Shown: positions 43,839-54,577 of the stretch, piece by piece
Layout: every line of letters starts with the position of its first letter
Position numbering within the stretch: position 1 is the stretch's first letter
Position numbers and translations under genes: made by a program
The notes under the pieces: generated by a model
What the model saw: the letters and a program-made list of their open reading frames with translations, nothing else
What the model was told of the DNA's origin: nothing
Database searches by the model: none
DNA from: Blepharisma japonicum
Lineage: Eukaryota > Ciliophora > Heterotrichea > Heterotrichida > Blepharismidae
DNA length: 64,000 nt
NCBI GenBank assembly: GCA_949751835.1
Contig: CATKHK010000061.1
Location: 1-64,000, forward strand
Direction: 5' to 3'

Positions 43839-44999
43839 ATGGACAACTTTAATGTTGCAATTTCCACATCTATTGCGATGCCATTTGCTGTTGGATACTA
43901 TATAGGCTTCCAAGAATGAAACAGAATTTTCCCAGTGATTATTGCTTCAGCCCTCTCCTTTGTCATCGGATACAAATTAATCCCAGTAATCAAAGAATCC
44001 ACTCTCGCAGCAGGTCTGGGAGGTAGAGATTTAAATAAAGTCAGCAATAAAAAGATGTAAATTTTATTCAGTCCTGAATCTCTAGGAATAGTCCCAGCGA
44101 CCCTCTATTTAATCACCATGATTTTAGCCCAAGTTCTATTTGCAAGAGACCATGATGCCCAATTCCAATATAATTCTGCAACTTTATCTGTATGCTTTAT
44201 GATTTTGCTTGGATTTTGTGATGATGTGCTGAATTTGAGATGAAGATATAAATTATTGCTCCCTACAATTGCTTCATTGCCTTTACTCGTGGCTTACTCA
44301 GGGACGACTGCAATAGTTGTCCCGAGGATGCTGAGAGAGCTGCTTGGGTATTCAATTGAGCTTGGCTGCTTATATAGTTTATATATGATGTTACTTGCAG
44401 TGTTTTGTACTAATGCTATCAATATATATGCAGGAATAAATGGCTTAGAAGCTGGACAAAGCTTAGTTATTGGCTGTGCTGCTTTAACTCATAACTTTAT
44501 TGTATATTTTATATAGGAAATCACATTACATATAAATGATCAAATTTACACACAACATTTATTATCTGCTTCATTGCTGATACCATTTATATTCAATACT
44601 CTAGCACTTCTAAAATACAATAAGTATCCTTCAAAGGTTTTTGTAGGCGACACTTTTTGCTACTTTGCAGGCATGACGCTGGCAATGGCAGGGATACTTG
44701 GTCATTACTCGAAAACTCTGCTTTTATTCTTTATCCCTCAGATTCTCAATTTTATTTTGTCAATCCCTCAGCTTATCGGAATTGTTCCATGTCCTAGGCA
44801 TCGCCTTCCTAAATATGACCCAAGAGCTGATACATTGGAATGCGTTCCTACCCATTTCACACTTATCAATTTTGTTCTGTGGATAACTGGGCCTCAGCAT
44901 GAAAAAAATCTTTCAACAGCCTTAATCTGTTTCCAAATCATGTGCTGCGCATTAGGATTTTATATCAGATATGAGATTTCTCAAATATTTTACTATTAA
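43839..44999 (+). CDS. ALG7: UDP-GlcNAc:dolichyl-phosphate GlcNAc-1-phosphotransferase (ALG7/DPAGT1)
   Basis: A spliced protein of 376 residues, with two 15-nt introns and TGA codons as Trp. It is a multi-pass membrane enzyme. The conserved blocks are all present in order: [56 protein letters not shown] (an NxxNxxDG-type catalytic loop, here with G-I-N-G) and [13 protein letters not shown]. The enzyme starts N-glycan assembly by making GlcNAc-PP-dolichol in the ER membrane; it is the target of tunicamycin. The exons are short and would be called separate fragments without the introns. Confidence 0.95.
44057..44071 (+). other. 15-nt intron 1 of ALG7
   Basis: Sequence GTAAATTTTATTCAG. Splicing restores an Ile codon before PESLGIVP and removes an in-frame TAA. 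Confidence 0.9.
44502..44516 (+). other. 15-nt intron 2 of ALG7
   Basis: Sequence GTATATTTTATATAG, at a codon boundary inside the membrane domain; it ends in an in-frame TAG. Confidence 0.9.
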
Positions 45000-45092
45000 T
45001 AAAAGAATTATTATCGATAAATAGCTTAAATATAGCAGTAAAATGATGAAAACGACAAGATTTAAATAAAGATATGATAATTAGTATTTAAT

Positions 45093-45743
45093 ATGCAAAA
45101 TTTACAGGACGAGGATTATGATTATCTCTATAAAATAGTGCTTGTTGGAGAAGCAGGAGTAGGTAAGACACATTTGCTATCACGATACATAAAAGGAACC
45201 CTTCCGAAGAACCCAACATCTACTATTGGCGTAGAATTCGCGACTCGCACTGTTCCGTTGCTTTCCGGAGGCACTGTTAGAGCTCAAATATGAGACACAG
45301 CTGGCCAAGAAAGATACAAATCAATTACAAGTGCCCATTACAGAAGAGCAGTAGGAGCATTACTTGTGTATGACGTTACCAATGAAAGATCTTTTGTTAA
45401 CTTGAAAAAATGACTTGCCGATCTCAAAGAAAATGCTGAGCCAAATATCGTGATTATGCTTGTTGGGAATAAAATTGACCTAGGATCAGTGGATCCTACA
45501 GCCAAAAAGGTGCCTTCTGATTTGGCTCAGAAATTTGCAAAAGATCATGGGATGCTATTTGAGGAAACAAGCGCAGTCACAACGACCAGAGTAAGGGAAG
45601 CCTTTGAAAATTTGTTACAAGGTAAAATATAAATAGAAATCTATATCGTCAAATCACGGTCTAACAAAGGAGCTAGACAAAATGAAAGCCAAGGAAACGT
45701 GCTAATTCCGAAGTTCGAAAAAAGATCAGGGTGTTGTAATTAA
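45093..45743 (+). CDS. RAB11: Rab11-like small GTPase
   Basis: A spliced protein of 211 residues, with one 15-nt intron. It has GEAGVGKT (residues 19-26), [32 protein letters not shown] (Trp from TGA), GNKIDL and ETSA. The switch and interswitch sequence, including [11 protein letters not shown] and [10 protein letters not shown], is Rab11-type. The tail from the second exon ends SGCCN, giving the two adjacent prenylatable cysteines. Rab11 GTPases control recycling endosomes and, in ciliates, contractile vacuole and phagosome recycling. Without the intron the protein would lack its lipid anchor. It converges with the SIN1-like gene, with 30 bases between. Confidence 0.93.
45622..45636 (+). 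other. 15-nt intron in the Rab11-like gene
   Basis: Sequence GTAAAATATAAATAG. Splicing adds the 35-residue hypervariable tail with its C-terminal cysteines and removes an in-frame TAA. Confidence 0.9.
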
Positions 45744-45773
45744 GTAATTTATATAAATATTATTAACTCTTGA

Positions 45774-47117
45774 TTATTCGGCAAAGGCGTTTCTCATGTA
45801 GTTTATTTCTTTCTCTATAACACATGCGATATAAACAAGTTTCGCTACAAAGACCCTCTGCTTGATTTTTGTTTTTTCTTGAAATTGAATATAAAATTTT
45901 TTGGTTTCTACTGCATCTATCCAAATATTTTCAATTGATGAAATTCGTATAGGATTTTGATCTTCTTCTCATATTGTCATTAAATTTAAGCTAGCTAATT
46001 CTTGTGATTCTAGTGACTCTGTTGAGACGAAATGTTTCGTGATTGTCAAAATTTTTTCAGTTTTCCCATCTTTTGTTATTTCTGTTACTTCATATCTTTT
46101 GGATTTTGATAAAGATCGCGGAGAGCCTGGTGGGCTGTCTTTGAACTTTTTTTTGCATAGCTTTAATTCTGTTGTTTTTAAGGTTTTTACATACATATCG
46201 ATGTCAACTGGGCATTCTTCTGTTGTAAAGTTTTCATCAATTTCGACGTCCATCCTGAATTCATGTGTATAAGGACTAATGGATCAAGAAAATTTTCTTG
46301 ATAAAATTCCCATGAGATCACGTAGCTTTTGTTTAGGATTGACTGAAAGAACAGTCCAATTTGAATGAAATAGCACTTTTATTACTGTGCCTTGTGAAAT
46401 CTCTGATAAACGCCGAAGTGAAGCTGATTTTATCTTTGAGTCTTCAGAAATATAAGTAGAGCTACAGCAAAAAGCTAATGCATCAGCAGTCAAATCAGAT
46501 AATTTTGTGTCTTCATCAATAAAGAAATCGGTATCTGGCACCATTTCGTAGTCATCCATAAGTCAGACCTCATAAGCATTTGGGTTTGTCCCATTTGGCA
46601 AAGGTGTGGTTTTTGCAAGTGGACTTTTTAAATATTTGGAAATTATTGCTCTTTTGAGATTTGCAACTGTTATATTTGGAGAGATCATTATGTCGATAGA
46701 ATTGGTAGTTTCAAAGAAATATACATGAATTAAAATTTGATTTTCTGATGACTCAGATTCAAATTTTGACTTATTTTTAATTGATTCTGTCAGTGAAGAA
46801 ACTTGAGGCTGGTTTTTACTTTGCAAATACTCTTCATCTTTTATAATTTCTATATTCCTATTCCAATCAAGATTTGCTGTATCAGCTGTGTGGCTTTCTT
46901 GGCCAAACCCTTCAGAACAAAAATCAGAGTCTGACCGATACCTTTGCAAATTGGAGGTAAATGAATTTTTCGGAGTCGATCCAAGGAGAGTTGACGGGAA
47001 GCTTTGGTACCTCATTAGTATATCCTCACTCATTTCAGGACTGGCAGCATATTGGTCCATCATGCCCATGTTGATCTTTACAACTTGTTTCAATTCTGCA
47101 GCTTCTGAGAATTCCAT
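45774..47117 (-). CDS. SIN1/AVO1-like TORC2 subunit (CRIM-domain protein)
   Basis: A 447-residue frame with three TGA codons as Trp; under the standard code it appears as three pieces. The central block NPNAYEVWLMDDYEMVPDTD followed by FFIDED matches the CRIM domain of SIN1, which holds AGC-kinase substrates for TORC2. A ubiquitin-like or Ras-binding-like region (IKVLFHSNWTVLSVNPKQKL) follows, then a C-terminal domain of about 110 residues with a PH-like pattern (KTEKILTITKHFV...). The N-terminal half is Ser-rich. The frame is open upstream to 47216, so the start could be 33 codons earlier; I prefer the Met at 47115-47117 (MEFSEAAELK). TORC2 controls actin, lipid and growth signalling. Confidence 0.7.
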
Positions 47118-47362
47118 ATGTTTAGTTAATTGAATAAAATTATCTATACAAAAAGGTGTCGTCAGAAACCGGCTTAAAGAAATTGCTTTGTGACAATAAG
47201 AGAAGCCAAATACCAACTAAAGAGAGAAAGAATATAAGTTTCCTTATTGATATCCTAAATTAGAGTTTATATGCTAATATATTTATTAGATAAAATACTC
47301 AAGTCTAATAATTCTCTATCAATAAGAGAAAACATTAAAGAAAATCAGTTTTAGGATTATTA

Positions 47363-48663
47363 TTATCTATGTAACTGGGGATTGCTCTTAAAGTCTGCAA
47401 TCTGCTCCTCTAGTGTGTTATTTGCCGTTGATATTTTCAAACTGCTTAATATGTGAGTGTATTTTATTCTTCTGCCTCTCTTTGACATTTTTAGTGTCAT
47501 TGACAATTGCTTGAATTTGCAGTGTTTGGTCAAGCTTAAGTTTGTTTTGTAAAAAGATATGCAGCTAACACTGATATCAAGGATACAATAATTGGATTTA
47601 TGCTGAGATACCTTCCATCTTAATAATATTCATATTAAATAAAGATTCTTATGTATTATCAAAGTAAATAGAGAGCTTTTGAATTTAGAATAGTAAACAA
47701 TTTTTTCATGATTTCATCATCTGTAAATAATTCTTGTCAACCAATTGCAAATCCAATATTTGTCAATAAAGTTTTATAAAATAATAGTAGTACTGAAATT
47801 GAGACACTTTTGCGATTCCTCTGAAAGTTCTCATGTCACGTATCTCTTTTTGTAATATTTTCGATAGAGCATTAGCTCTCACCATTAAATTCTATATTAA
47901 TTAGCTCTTGCTTTTGAGCAATATAATATAATCACCTGCATCTATGAAAATCAACATTTCTTTATAGAGATGATCAGAGAATTTAAAGGTTTAAATCTAT
48001 GCCAACTCCAGTTATAAATCCATTTTTATCTCCATAAAACTTCTTAAAAAATTGTAAAAATAGTGAGAGACCATTATAGAGATTTCTTCTTGAAAATCTC
48101 ATATAACCCACCCATATTCCTGATATAATTTATTATAGCTAAATCATTCTATACCCCTGGATACAGTGGTGATCAATGCTTTATCAAAAGTTATTTTAGC
48201 TGGAGCTTTCTTCCAAGTTTGCATATCAAACGATCTGCATCCATCTCAATCAACAATATTTTTATAAAGAACTTCAGTTATATCGAACCTTTGCAGTTTA
48301 AAATATGGCTTTACTTTAAAATTTACGGTGCAATTTTTCATTAAAACTTTATTTTTTATTAGCAAATATAAATCATCACTAAATTCAACGAACTTGATAG
48401 TAATTGAATCTTTTGTATCAGCAAAAGAAAGACAAGCTAAGAGATATCTGAGCGAAAATGCAAGCTGAAATGAAAAGCTGTGCTGATAATATTAAAAATT
48501 CTGGTTTTAAGAATGAGAGTGAAATGATTTGATGTGACGAGTTTTTTGAGATGAGCCTAAGCTCTTGATTTTAGGCTTCAATGAAGCCTTCATTTGATAG
48601 AGAATTAAGAGCTGAAATTATTGCGTTGGAGTTTTGGTGATTTTTGAGTGTCTCTTTAAACAT
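47363..48663 (-). pseudogene. Decayed protein gene, about 1.3 kb, family unknown
   Basis: Reading leftwards from ATG 48661-48663, protein-like stretches of 20-90 codons (with TGA as Trp) follow one another in different frames up to a final segment ending near 47363. Stretches include DGCRSFDMQTWKKAPAKITF, ADTKDSITIKFVEFSDD and NNTLEEQIADFKSNPQ. A hydrophobic helix and a charged coiled tail lie near the 3' end. Several stops and frame changes separate them, and none is explained by a 15-nt GT...AG intron. The original product may have been a membrane protein of about 430 residues. I recognise no family, and see no transposase or viral hallmark. A palindrome (AGGCTTCA/TGAAGCCT, 48573-48589) lies near the start. 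Confidence 0.6.
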
Positions 48664-48848
48664 TATTGCCCCCTTAATATTTTAATAAAATATGCATAAC
48701 TTATAATAATTATTACGATAGATTTATAATCTATCTATTGTTTAATAAAGCTTATTATCATGAGCTGTAAATAATTTGATTTAAATAGATTCATTGATAT
48801 TAATAAAAAAAATTAATTTTACGACAGAAATCATAATATCAACAATTA

Positions 48849-49718
48849 ATGTCTTTTTCAATATCTCAAGAAAGTCCATTCGCAACTAACTACTCATCAT
48901 TTCACAACTTTTCCCCACCAAAAGGATATGGCACGAAGAGTATAAAGGCTAAAATGGGTACTGCAATATCACCTGACTCACCAAAGAATTTCCAATTAAA
49001 GCATGTCCCTGTTGTTACTAATGAGCTTAAAGCAGAAGAGCTATCCAAAGGATATTATACAATGAATTCATCTGATGCCTTGCAGCTATATCCACCTTCA
49101 TCTATTATTACACAAGAAAAAAGAAAATTTAATTACCAAGATTTCAATACTAAAGGGCACCGAAACGATTTTGACTTTTCCACTCTTAAGCCAAGCCACT
49201 TGTGTGACTTGCTTGCAGATAAGAGACCAGATGTAAAAAACAAGTCTCCGTTTTATTCTGTCTATGAAAATCAACTAAAGCATGATGGATTCGGCATAAA
49301 TCGAGGCCCTTTTACTGTGGATTCCAACCAAAGCTATAGAATACAAAGATTCAGTGAGAAATTACAAAACACTCTTGAAGATAGGCTAAGAAGAACTGAA
49401 AAGCATTGGAATATTCCTTTCATGCATGTAAATAAGAGCGAAAAAGAAATGAAATTTGATAGAAATTTACTTAAGAAAACTCTACCTACTTCTTTATGGG
49501 CAAATAAATTGAGTATGGAAAGATTTTTGAAAAAACCCAAAAAAGAAGAAAAAATTAGCCCAAGAAACATTAGACTGGACAGTGGTAAGAATGATATCAA
49601 CCAGTTTGAAAAAGCTCTTAATAAAAGAGGAGATATATCGATTGGATTTACCGAAATGAATACCTTTGAGTATTTAAAAAAGCCAAAAAAAGCAGGATTA
49701 AAAATACCAATGAGCTAA
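48849..49718 (+). CDS. Ser/Lys-rich protein, unknown
   Basis: A 289-residue protein with an N-terminal Ser/Phe/Pro-rich region, a charged middle and a C-terminus with a repeated LKKPKK motif (RFLKKPKKEEK and YLKKPKKAGLK). No domain or membrane segment was recognised. The composition and codon use look like the neighbouring real genes. It could be a ciliate-specific microtubule- or axoneme-associated protein, but that is only a guess from its basic short motifs. Confidence 0.6.
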   Translation: MSFSISQESPFATNYSSFHNFSPPKGYGTKSIKAKMGTAISPDSPKNFQLKHVPVVTNELKAEELSKGYYTMNSSDALQLYPPSSIITQEKRKFNYQDFNTKGHRNDFDFSTLKPSHLCDLLADKRPDVKNKSPFYSVYENQLKHDGFGINRGPFTVDSNQSYRIQRFSEKLQNTLEDRLRRTEKHWNIPFMHVNKSEKEMKFDRNLLKKTLPTSLWANKLSMERFLKKPKKEEKISPRNIRLDSGKNDINQFEKALNKRGDISIGFTEMNTFEYLKKPKKAGLKIPMS

Positions 49719-49808
49719 TTATAAATAATTACATCGTTAATTTAGCTAACCTTCAAAAAATCATTCTCTTATTGAAGAAACCTCCTGAAATTTCGTATAG
49801 CAAACATT

Positions 49809-50069
49809 TTAAATGTTATTTTGTATATGAATAAATGCATTTTGCAAAGTATTGGTAGCAAGTGATTGCGCTTTTGAAGGAGCAGCTGAATCTTCAAGAG
49901 CTGATACTTCTTCTCTCACAACAAATAATGGGATGCCAATATTATTGCTGTACTTTTTATATTTTGGTATATTTACTTGGTAATAAACTCCATTATCTTC
50001 TTCATTTGGCACACTATTTTCAGCAGGAACAATAAACTTCGGTCTTTTGATAGAGCTAGTGCATCCCAT
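49809..50069 (-). CDS. Small dual-acylation-type protein, unknown
   Basis: An 86-residue protein starting MGCTSSIKRPK. Gly2 and Cys3 fit N-myristoylation plus palmitoylation, so it is probably attached to a membrane. The rest has no recognised domain; there is a short beta-like stretch GVYYQVNIP. It converges with the preceding Ser/Lys-rich gene, with 90 bases between. Confidence 0.6.
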   Translation of the reverse strand: MGCTSSIKRPKFIVPAENSVPNEEDNGVYYQVNIPKYKKYSNNIGIPLFVVREEVSALEDSAAPSKAQSLATNTLQNAFIHIQNNI

Positions 50070-50179
50070 ATCTTTTAGTATTTTATATACACATCTTTAA
50101 TATGATTTGTAGCAGATGTTTAATTTTAATGAAGTATTACATCTATTCCTTACTCTATTTATAACTTTAAAACTTTGGC

Positions 50180-51025
50180 TTATGCCTTGAAAAGGCATGC
50201 CACTTTTTCATAAGTGTAAAGGGTGATAAAAGTCGATGGGAGGATTCTCACCAAATTTCCGAAAAATCCTGCATAAAATCCTTTCAGACCTTCTGCCTGA
50301 GCAGTATATTTAATTAAACTCCAGAGCCCTTGGAATCTTTTTTCTTCTTTTTTGTTGTGGAGGTACAGTCTTGACCTCATAACTTCATGTGGATAAGAAA
50401 ATAAGCTTGCCATGATTTTGGGGATTGAGGTACAGTAAAGCATTTCTATTGCTGTTGGAGACAGCTCGTCTTGACAAAATTGTCCTTTAACATACTCGTA
50501 GAGTGGGAATTGGACTGTGACGTGGATTATGCCGAAAATTGAGGCATTGCATCCTTGGAAGAAAGCTAGAAAGCCTTCGTTTTGTAAAATATTCTTGAGA
50601 GAAAGGAGGACAGATTGGTATTGGGCTGGGTTTACTTGCATCCTTGCCCTGACTAGCCAAAGTGGGTTACTGACTATTGTTGCTGCAAGTCCTGAGATTG
50701 AGGCTCCATAAATATTGCTCAAAAGTTTGCTATCAATTTTTGAATTAAAATACGATCTTAGACCATTGTATAAGGGGAAATAAATACTCCATGTAAAAGG
50801 AGCTGCTATTATTGAAGCATTTAGCCCTTGATATAAAGCACGAGTTCCTTCAGTGCGATAAATTGTATAAACCGCTGATAGAAGGCCTCGATACTGAGGA
50901 TTGTAAAGTCCTTGAACTTGCAAGCGAGTTCTTGCAGTATCTAAAGGAGCGCAAACTGAAACGCTGGCAATGCCAGCACATGTCCCAGAGATAAAGTCGC
51001 TTGGAGACAGGAATTTACTATCCAT
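50180..51025 (-). CDS. Mitochondrial carrier (SLC25 family)
   Basis: A 281-residue protein made of three tandem repeats of about 95 residues, each with two membrane helices and a Px[DE]xx[RK]-type signature: PLDTARTRLQ, PLWLVRARMQ and PHEVMRSRLY. The second signature with Trp and the third with SYPHEVMRSRL match the subgroup that carries NAD, folate/FAD or pyrimidine nucleotides (NDT1, SLC25A32/33/36). It sits in the inner mitochondrial membrane. The substrate cannot be fixed from sequence alone. Confidence 0.9.
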   Translation of the reverse strand: MDSKFLSPSDFISGTCAGIASVSVCAPLDTARTRLQVQGLYNPQYRGLLSAVYTIYRTEGTRALYQGLNASIIAAPFTWSIYFPLYNGLRSYFNSKIDSKLLSNIYGASISGLAATIVSNPLWLVRARMQVNPAQYQSVLLSLKNILQNEGFLAFFQGCNASIFGIIHVTVQFPLYEYVKGQFCQDELSPTAIEMLYCTSIPKIMASLFSYPHEVMRSRLYLHNKKEEKRFQGLWSLIKYTAQAEGLKGFYAGFFGNLVRILPSTFITLYTYEKVACLFKA

Positions 51026-51250
51026 AAATCTAATAAATTATTTGTTAATATGAATGACTTTTTACAAGGCAAAATTTATAGAGAAAAATTATTTATAAAA
51101 ATTCAGCCATAATAGAACCGAAAAGGATGATGTCATAAATCAACTAAACAAATTATTAAAGAACATAAAAATATTGGTTTATTTTTTTATTTTAATCAAA
51201 TCTCACCATATTAAACGAAGTTAACATAAAATTACAACTGATCAAATTTT

Positions 51251-52372
51251 CTATTGAGTCAAAATAAAATCAGCAAAAACCGTGCAATGGTCAGAGGGCC
51301 ATTTATCTTCATTCTCAGCATATCCAGCCACTTCGCAAACTGGAGGAGATTCAATGTTTCGGAACATTATTCTATCCAACCTTTCTGAAGGCTCCCAGCT
51401 GGGATAAGTGAACCCGTCTTCTTCTCCATTCGCACTTTTCCATGCATCATCTAATTTTCCTCGTCTTAAAGGTTCTTGGCTTATTCCTTCTAGCAGGCGC
51501 ATTGGCTGTGGATATTTTTCTTCTGAATTCATATCCCCAATTAGTAGCTGTGGTGTAAATTTATCATCTTCAGAATCAATAAATCTCAGAATTTCACTAG
51601 CTTGCTTAACTTGTCCCTTGAGGTCATAGGTTAAGTGAGTGTTGTAAATTAGCAAATTTTTAACAGGATGAGAGATTGTTGCTCTTAAACATGAACGGCT
51701 ATTTCCATCTGAATCCGATTTTGATAGCTGAATATATTTAATGTTGGAAATTGGGAATCTTGATATAATTCCAATGCCTTCAGTAGATCCATCACTGTAA
51801 TGCATTGAGTCATGTAAATATGAATAAGGATATTCTGGGATTAGCTCTAAGATATCATTCATCATATCTCTTCCTTGAGCTGAATAATTCGATCCAGCCA
51901 GGTTTTCTATAAATTTTGTAAGTACTCTTTCAATTCCATATAATCCATATAGAGGGTCTCTTTTTGCTTCTTGAACTCCTATGATGTCCGGATTTACTTC
52001 TTTGATTTGCTGCGCGATCATATGCATTCTTTCATCCCACTTCTTGTGTTTACCAAAAATAGCTAGATTATAACTTTGAACTCTTAGAATGCTTGGAGTT
52101 CCTTCTTATGAAATACCTGGATAAACCACATATACCAATGGAGAAACTGCATTGAAAATAAAAGTAAAATAAGTTGTATCATCAATTATGTCAACCCAAT
52201 CTGATAAATAGGGTGCTTTCAATTCAAAAGAAGAACTAGGGTCTTCTAATAAATCGCAGACCGATCTGAATGAGGATTACCTTTTTAGCGCTTGAAAATT
52301 AAAGGACCGGAAGTTGTAAATATAATAAGTTCTGGACTCCAATAAAACTTTTAGTGATTCTTGGGTCTCCAT
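51251..52372 (-). CDS. EEP-family phosphatase/nuclease with a novel N-terminal region
   Basis: A spliced protein of 363 residues, from ATG 52370-52372 to TAG 51251-51253, with 15-nt introns at 52266-52280 and 52102-52116. The catalytic domain from about residue 95 has the family's motifs in order: VQSYNLAIFG, PDIIGVQEAKR (metal-binding Glu), GIGIISRFPI, IYNTHLTYD, LLIGDMNSE (Asp/Asn) and WPSDHCTVFADF (Asp-His). Substrates in the family range from inositol phosphates and sphingomyelin to RNA and DNA; none can be chosen here. The first 90 residues, split by the introns, are rich in aromatic residues and match no domain I know. Confidence 0.88.
52102..52116 (-). other. 15-nt intron 2 of the EEP gene
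   Basis: Minus-strand sequence GTATTTCATAAGAAG, the only one of the fourteen that ends in AAG. Splicing joins YPG to TPSILRV and removes an in-frame TAA. Confidence 0.8.
52266..52280 (-). other. 15-nt intron 1 of the EEP gene
   Basis: Minus-strand sequence GTAATCCTCATTCAG. Splicing joins ALKR to SVCDLLE and removes an in-frame TAA. Confidence 0.85.
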
Positions 52373-52963
52373 CTTTATCAGAAATTTAGACCTCGCAATA
52401 TCTCTTTACAGTAAGGATATTTTTCTAATTTGAGGCAAGATATATAGTTTTAGTTCTAGAGTATAAAATTTCTCTAAAATTTGAATTAAATTAATAATTA
52501 ATTAAAAAATCAAAATAAGTATTAATTAAAAATTCATAAATTTCAGAATATAAATTAAGCTCTTGGCATAGAATTGTTTTTAAAAATTTGTTATCTTTAT
52601 ATAATAAATAATAAAAAATTAAATTCATAAAAAATGGAGCACTTAATATAGAAGGTTTGGAGAAAAAGCATTATTTTAATAAGCTAGTTTTATACTCCCA
52701 ATCGCTATTAAATATTTCTATATGTGAATTACTAATCGTTAAAAAAGAATTAAATTACGATCAATTAAACAAACTTTCATAATATTATTCTCCCAATTCT
52801 GAAAATTTTTAAATATCCTCAAATAATGCAAGCGAGTTATTCGATATTTATCATTAAATTATTTACTTATTTTGGCCATTAATAAACAAAGCATACATTT
52901 TTCTATTTTCAAATCAAATAAAGACATCTTTCCATTTCTCTTATACAAAAATATCAATCTGGT
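52373..52963. promoter_or_regulatory. Divergent AT-rich intergenic region
   Basis: This lies between the leftward EEP gene and the rightward Sec14-like gene. It is extremely AT-rich with homopolymer runs; no coding frame or RNA gene was seen. Confidence 0.5.
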
Positions 52964-54469
52964 ATGGAAATCTCTGAAACTGTCAAGGTCCCTCGAGAGG
53001 CTTACAGATTTTGGCCCTCAGGAGAGCAAATATATTATGGCAAAGACAAAAAGATGCAAAGATTAATTTTTGATGGGGTTGAGTTTACTCCATTTGAAGA
53101 ACAAAATCTAAGGCAGCTGGAAGCAGAAATCAAAAAAGCTGGAATAATACTTCCAGAAGGATGGAAAAGGAGCAACACTTTAAGATTTTTTTATGGCACG
53201 GACTGAAAGCCGAAATCAGGCTTTAAAGCTCTTACAAATCATTTGGAATGGAGAAAGGAAATCATGCCAAACGGATACATATCGCTTTATCCTCAGCTAA
53301 GAGACCTTCTCGTAACCAATATTTAGAATTCTGGATGTCTCTACATCCACGGGAGAGACCACTTTTTCCGTCCAATTTTAATTATGAACCTCACAAAATT
53401 CAACTTTAAACAGGTAGAATCCAATTAGTACTCCCATCATGACTATGTCGTTTTGGTCTGCTTTCTTCTGGAATACATGGTCCAAAATATGCTACTTCCT
53501 GGTCAGATTGAAGCTTGGGTTTGCTTTTCAGATTTAGGCCACAAAGGCCTTTCTGATCTGCCTACTTCTGCATTGAAAAAGGTAATCAAGGATTTACAAG
53601 ATAATTTTAGATGCAGATTAGGGGTGAATTATGTGATTAATGTCCCTTCAGGAATCTATTTTCTGTGGAAATGCATCAAACCTTTTATGGACAAAGTTAC
53701 TGTAAAAAAAATAAAACTTACAAATGATAGCGCTCCTAAAGAACTTTTTAACCACTGTAACAGGAATCAAGTTGAACAAAAGTATGGAGGGACAGCTCCA
53801 AATTTGACTAATTATTGGCCCCCTGTGGTTCCACCAGGGCCATATCAGTCTCCATCTGCAAATTATTTAGATAATAGGGACAGTTATTTTGATTATCATC
53901 CAAGTGTGCCCCAAAATTCCAACCTTGAAGAAATAGAAGATTCTAAACCTCATGAGGGTGAAGAAGAAAAAGTTATCCCTAAAAAGCATAAATCGAAAAG
54001 AAAAAAAGTCAAAGAAATTGAGATTCCAGAAGAAAATTCCGAACATAAAGCCCAAGAAGATCCAATAGTTGACGTAATTTCACAAGAAGAACAAAAAGTT
54101 GAGGATCTGGAGGTGAATGATTATGAAGAGGAAAAATTTGAAGTAGTTGAGGTAAAAGAAAAGCCGAAAAAGAGCAAAAGAAGGAAGCAAGAAAGCGCGG
54201 AAGATGTAAAAACGATTGATGATATAACAATTGATATAAAAATAAAGGATAAGGGACATATTGATGACGGAGAATTTATATCAGTTCAGAAGAAAAAAGA
54301 TAAACTCAATGCAATTATAATCGAAGACATTCAAAACGAGCCAATAGGGACTGAAAGATTAATCAATAACGACATGATTTTAGTTGAAAGTGAAGGATCG
54401 CATACAGGATGCTCCATGTTTAGGACAGGCGGAAAATGTAGCCAAGATTCCTTTTGCTCATTATTCTAA
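52964..54469 (+). CDS. Sec14-like (CRAL-TRIO) lipid-transfer protein with an acidic/basic tail
   Basis: A spliced protein of 491 residues, with 15-nt introns at 53312-53326 and 53414-53428 and a TGA-encoded Trp in the N-terminal helix (FYGTDWKPK). About residues 35-95 are the CRAL-TRIO N-terminal helices (LPEGWKRSNTLRFFYGTD). The lipid-binding fold continues with CLYIHGRDHFFRPILIMNL and VCFSDLGHKGLSDLP, then NYVINVPSGIYFLWKCIKPF. The C-terminal 230 residues are strongly charged and repetitive, with basic clusters (PKKHKSKRKK, KPKKSKRRKQ). Sec14-type proteins exchange phosphatidylinositol and other lipids between membranes. The charged tail is not a usual Sec14 feature. Confidence 0.88.
53312..53326 (+). 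other. 15-nt intron 1 of the Sec14-like gene
   Basis: Sequence GTAACCAATATTTAG, at a codon boundary, ending in an in-frame TAG. Confidence 0.9.
53414..53428 (+). other. 15-nt intron 2 of the Sec14-like gene
   Basis: Sequence GTAGAATCCAATTAG, at a codon boundary, ending in an in-frame TAG. Confidence 0.9.
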
Positions 54470-54577
54470 TAACCATAAAGCAATTTGTTATGGAACCCTT
54501 TTAAAAATGCCACAAATAATGGGCAAAACTCATAAAATTACGCTTTGAAAACAAATTATAAGCGATCTTTGTAAGAG

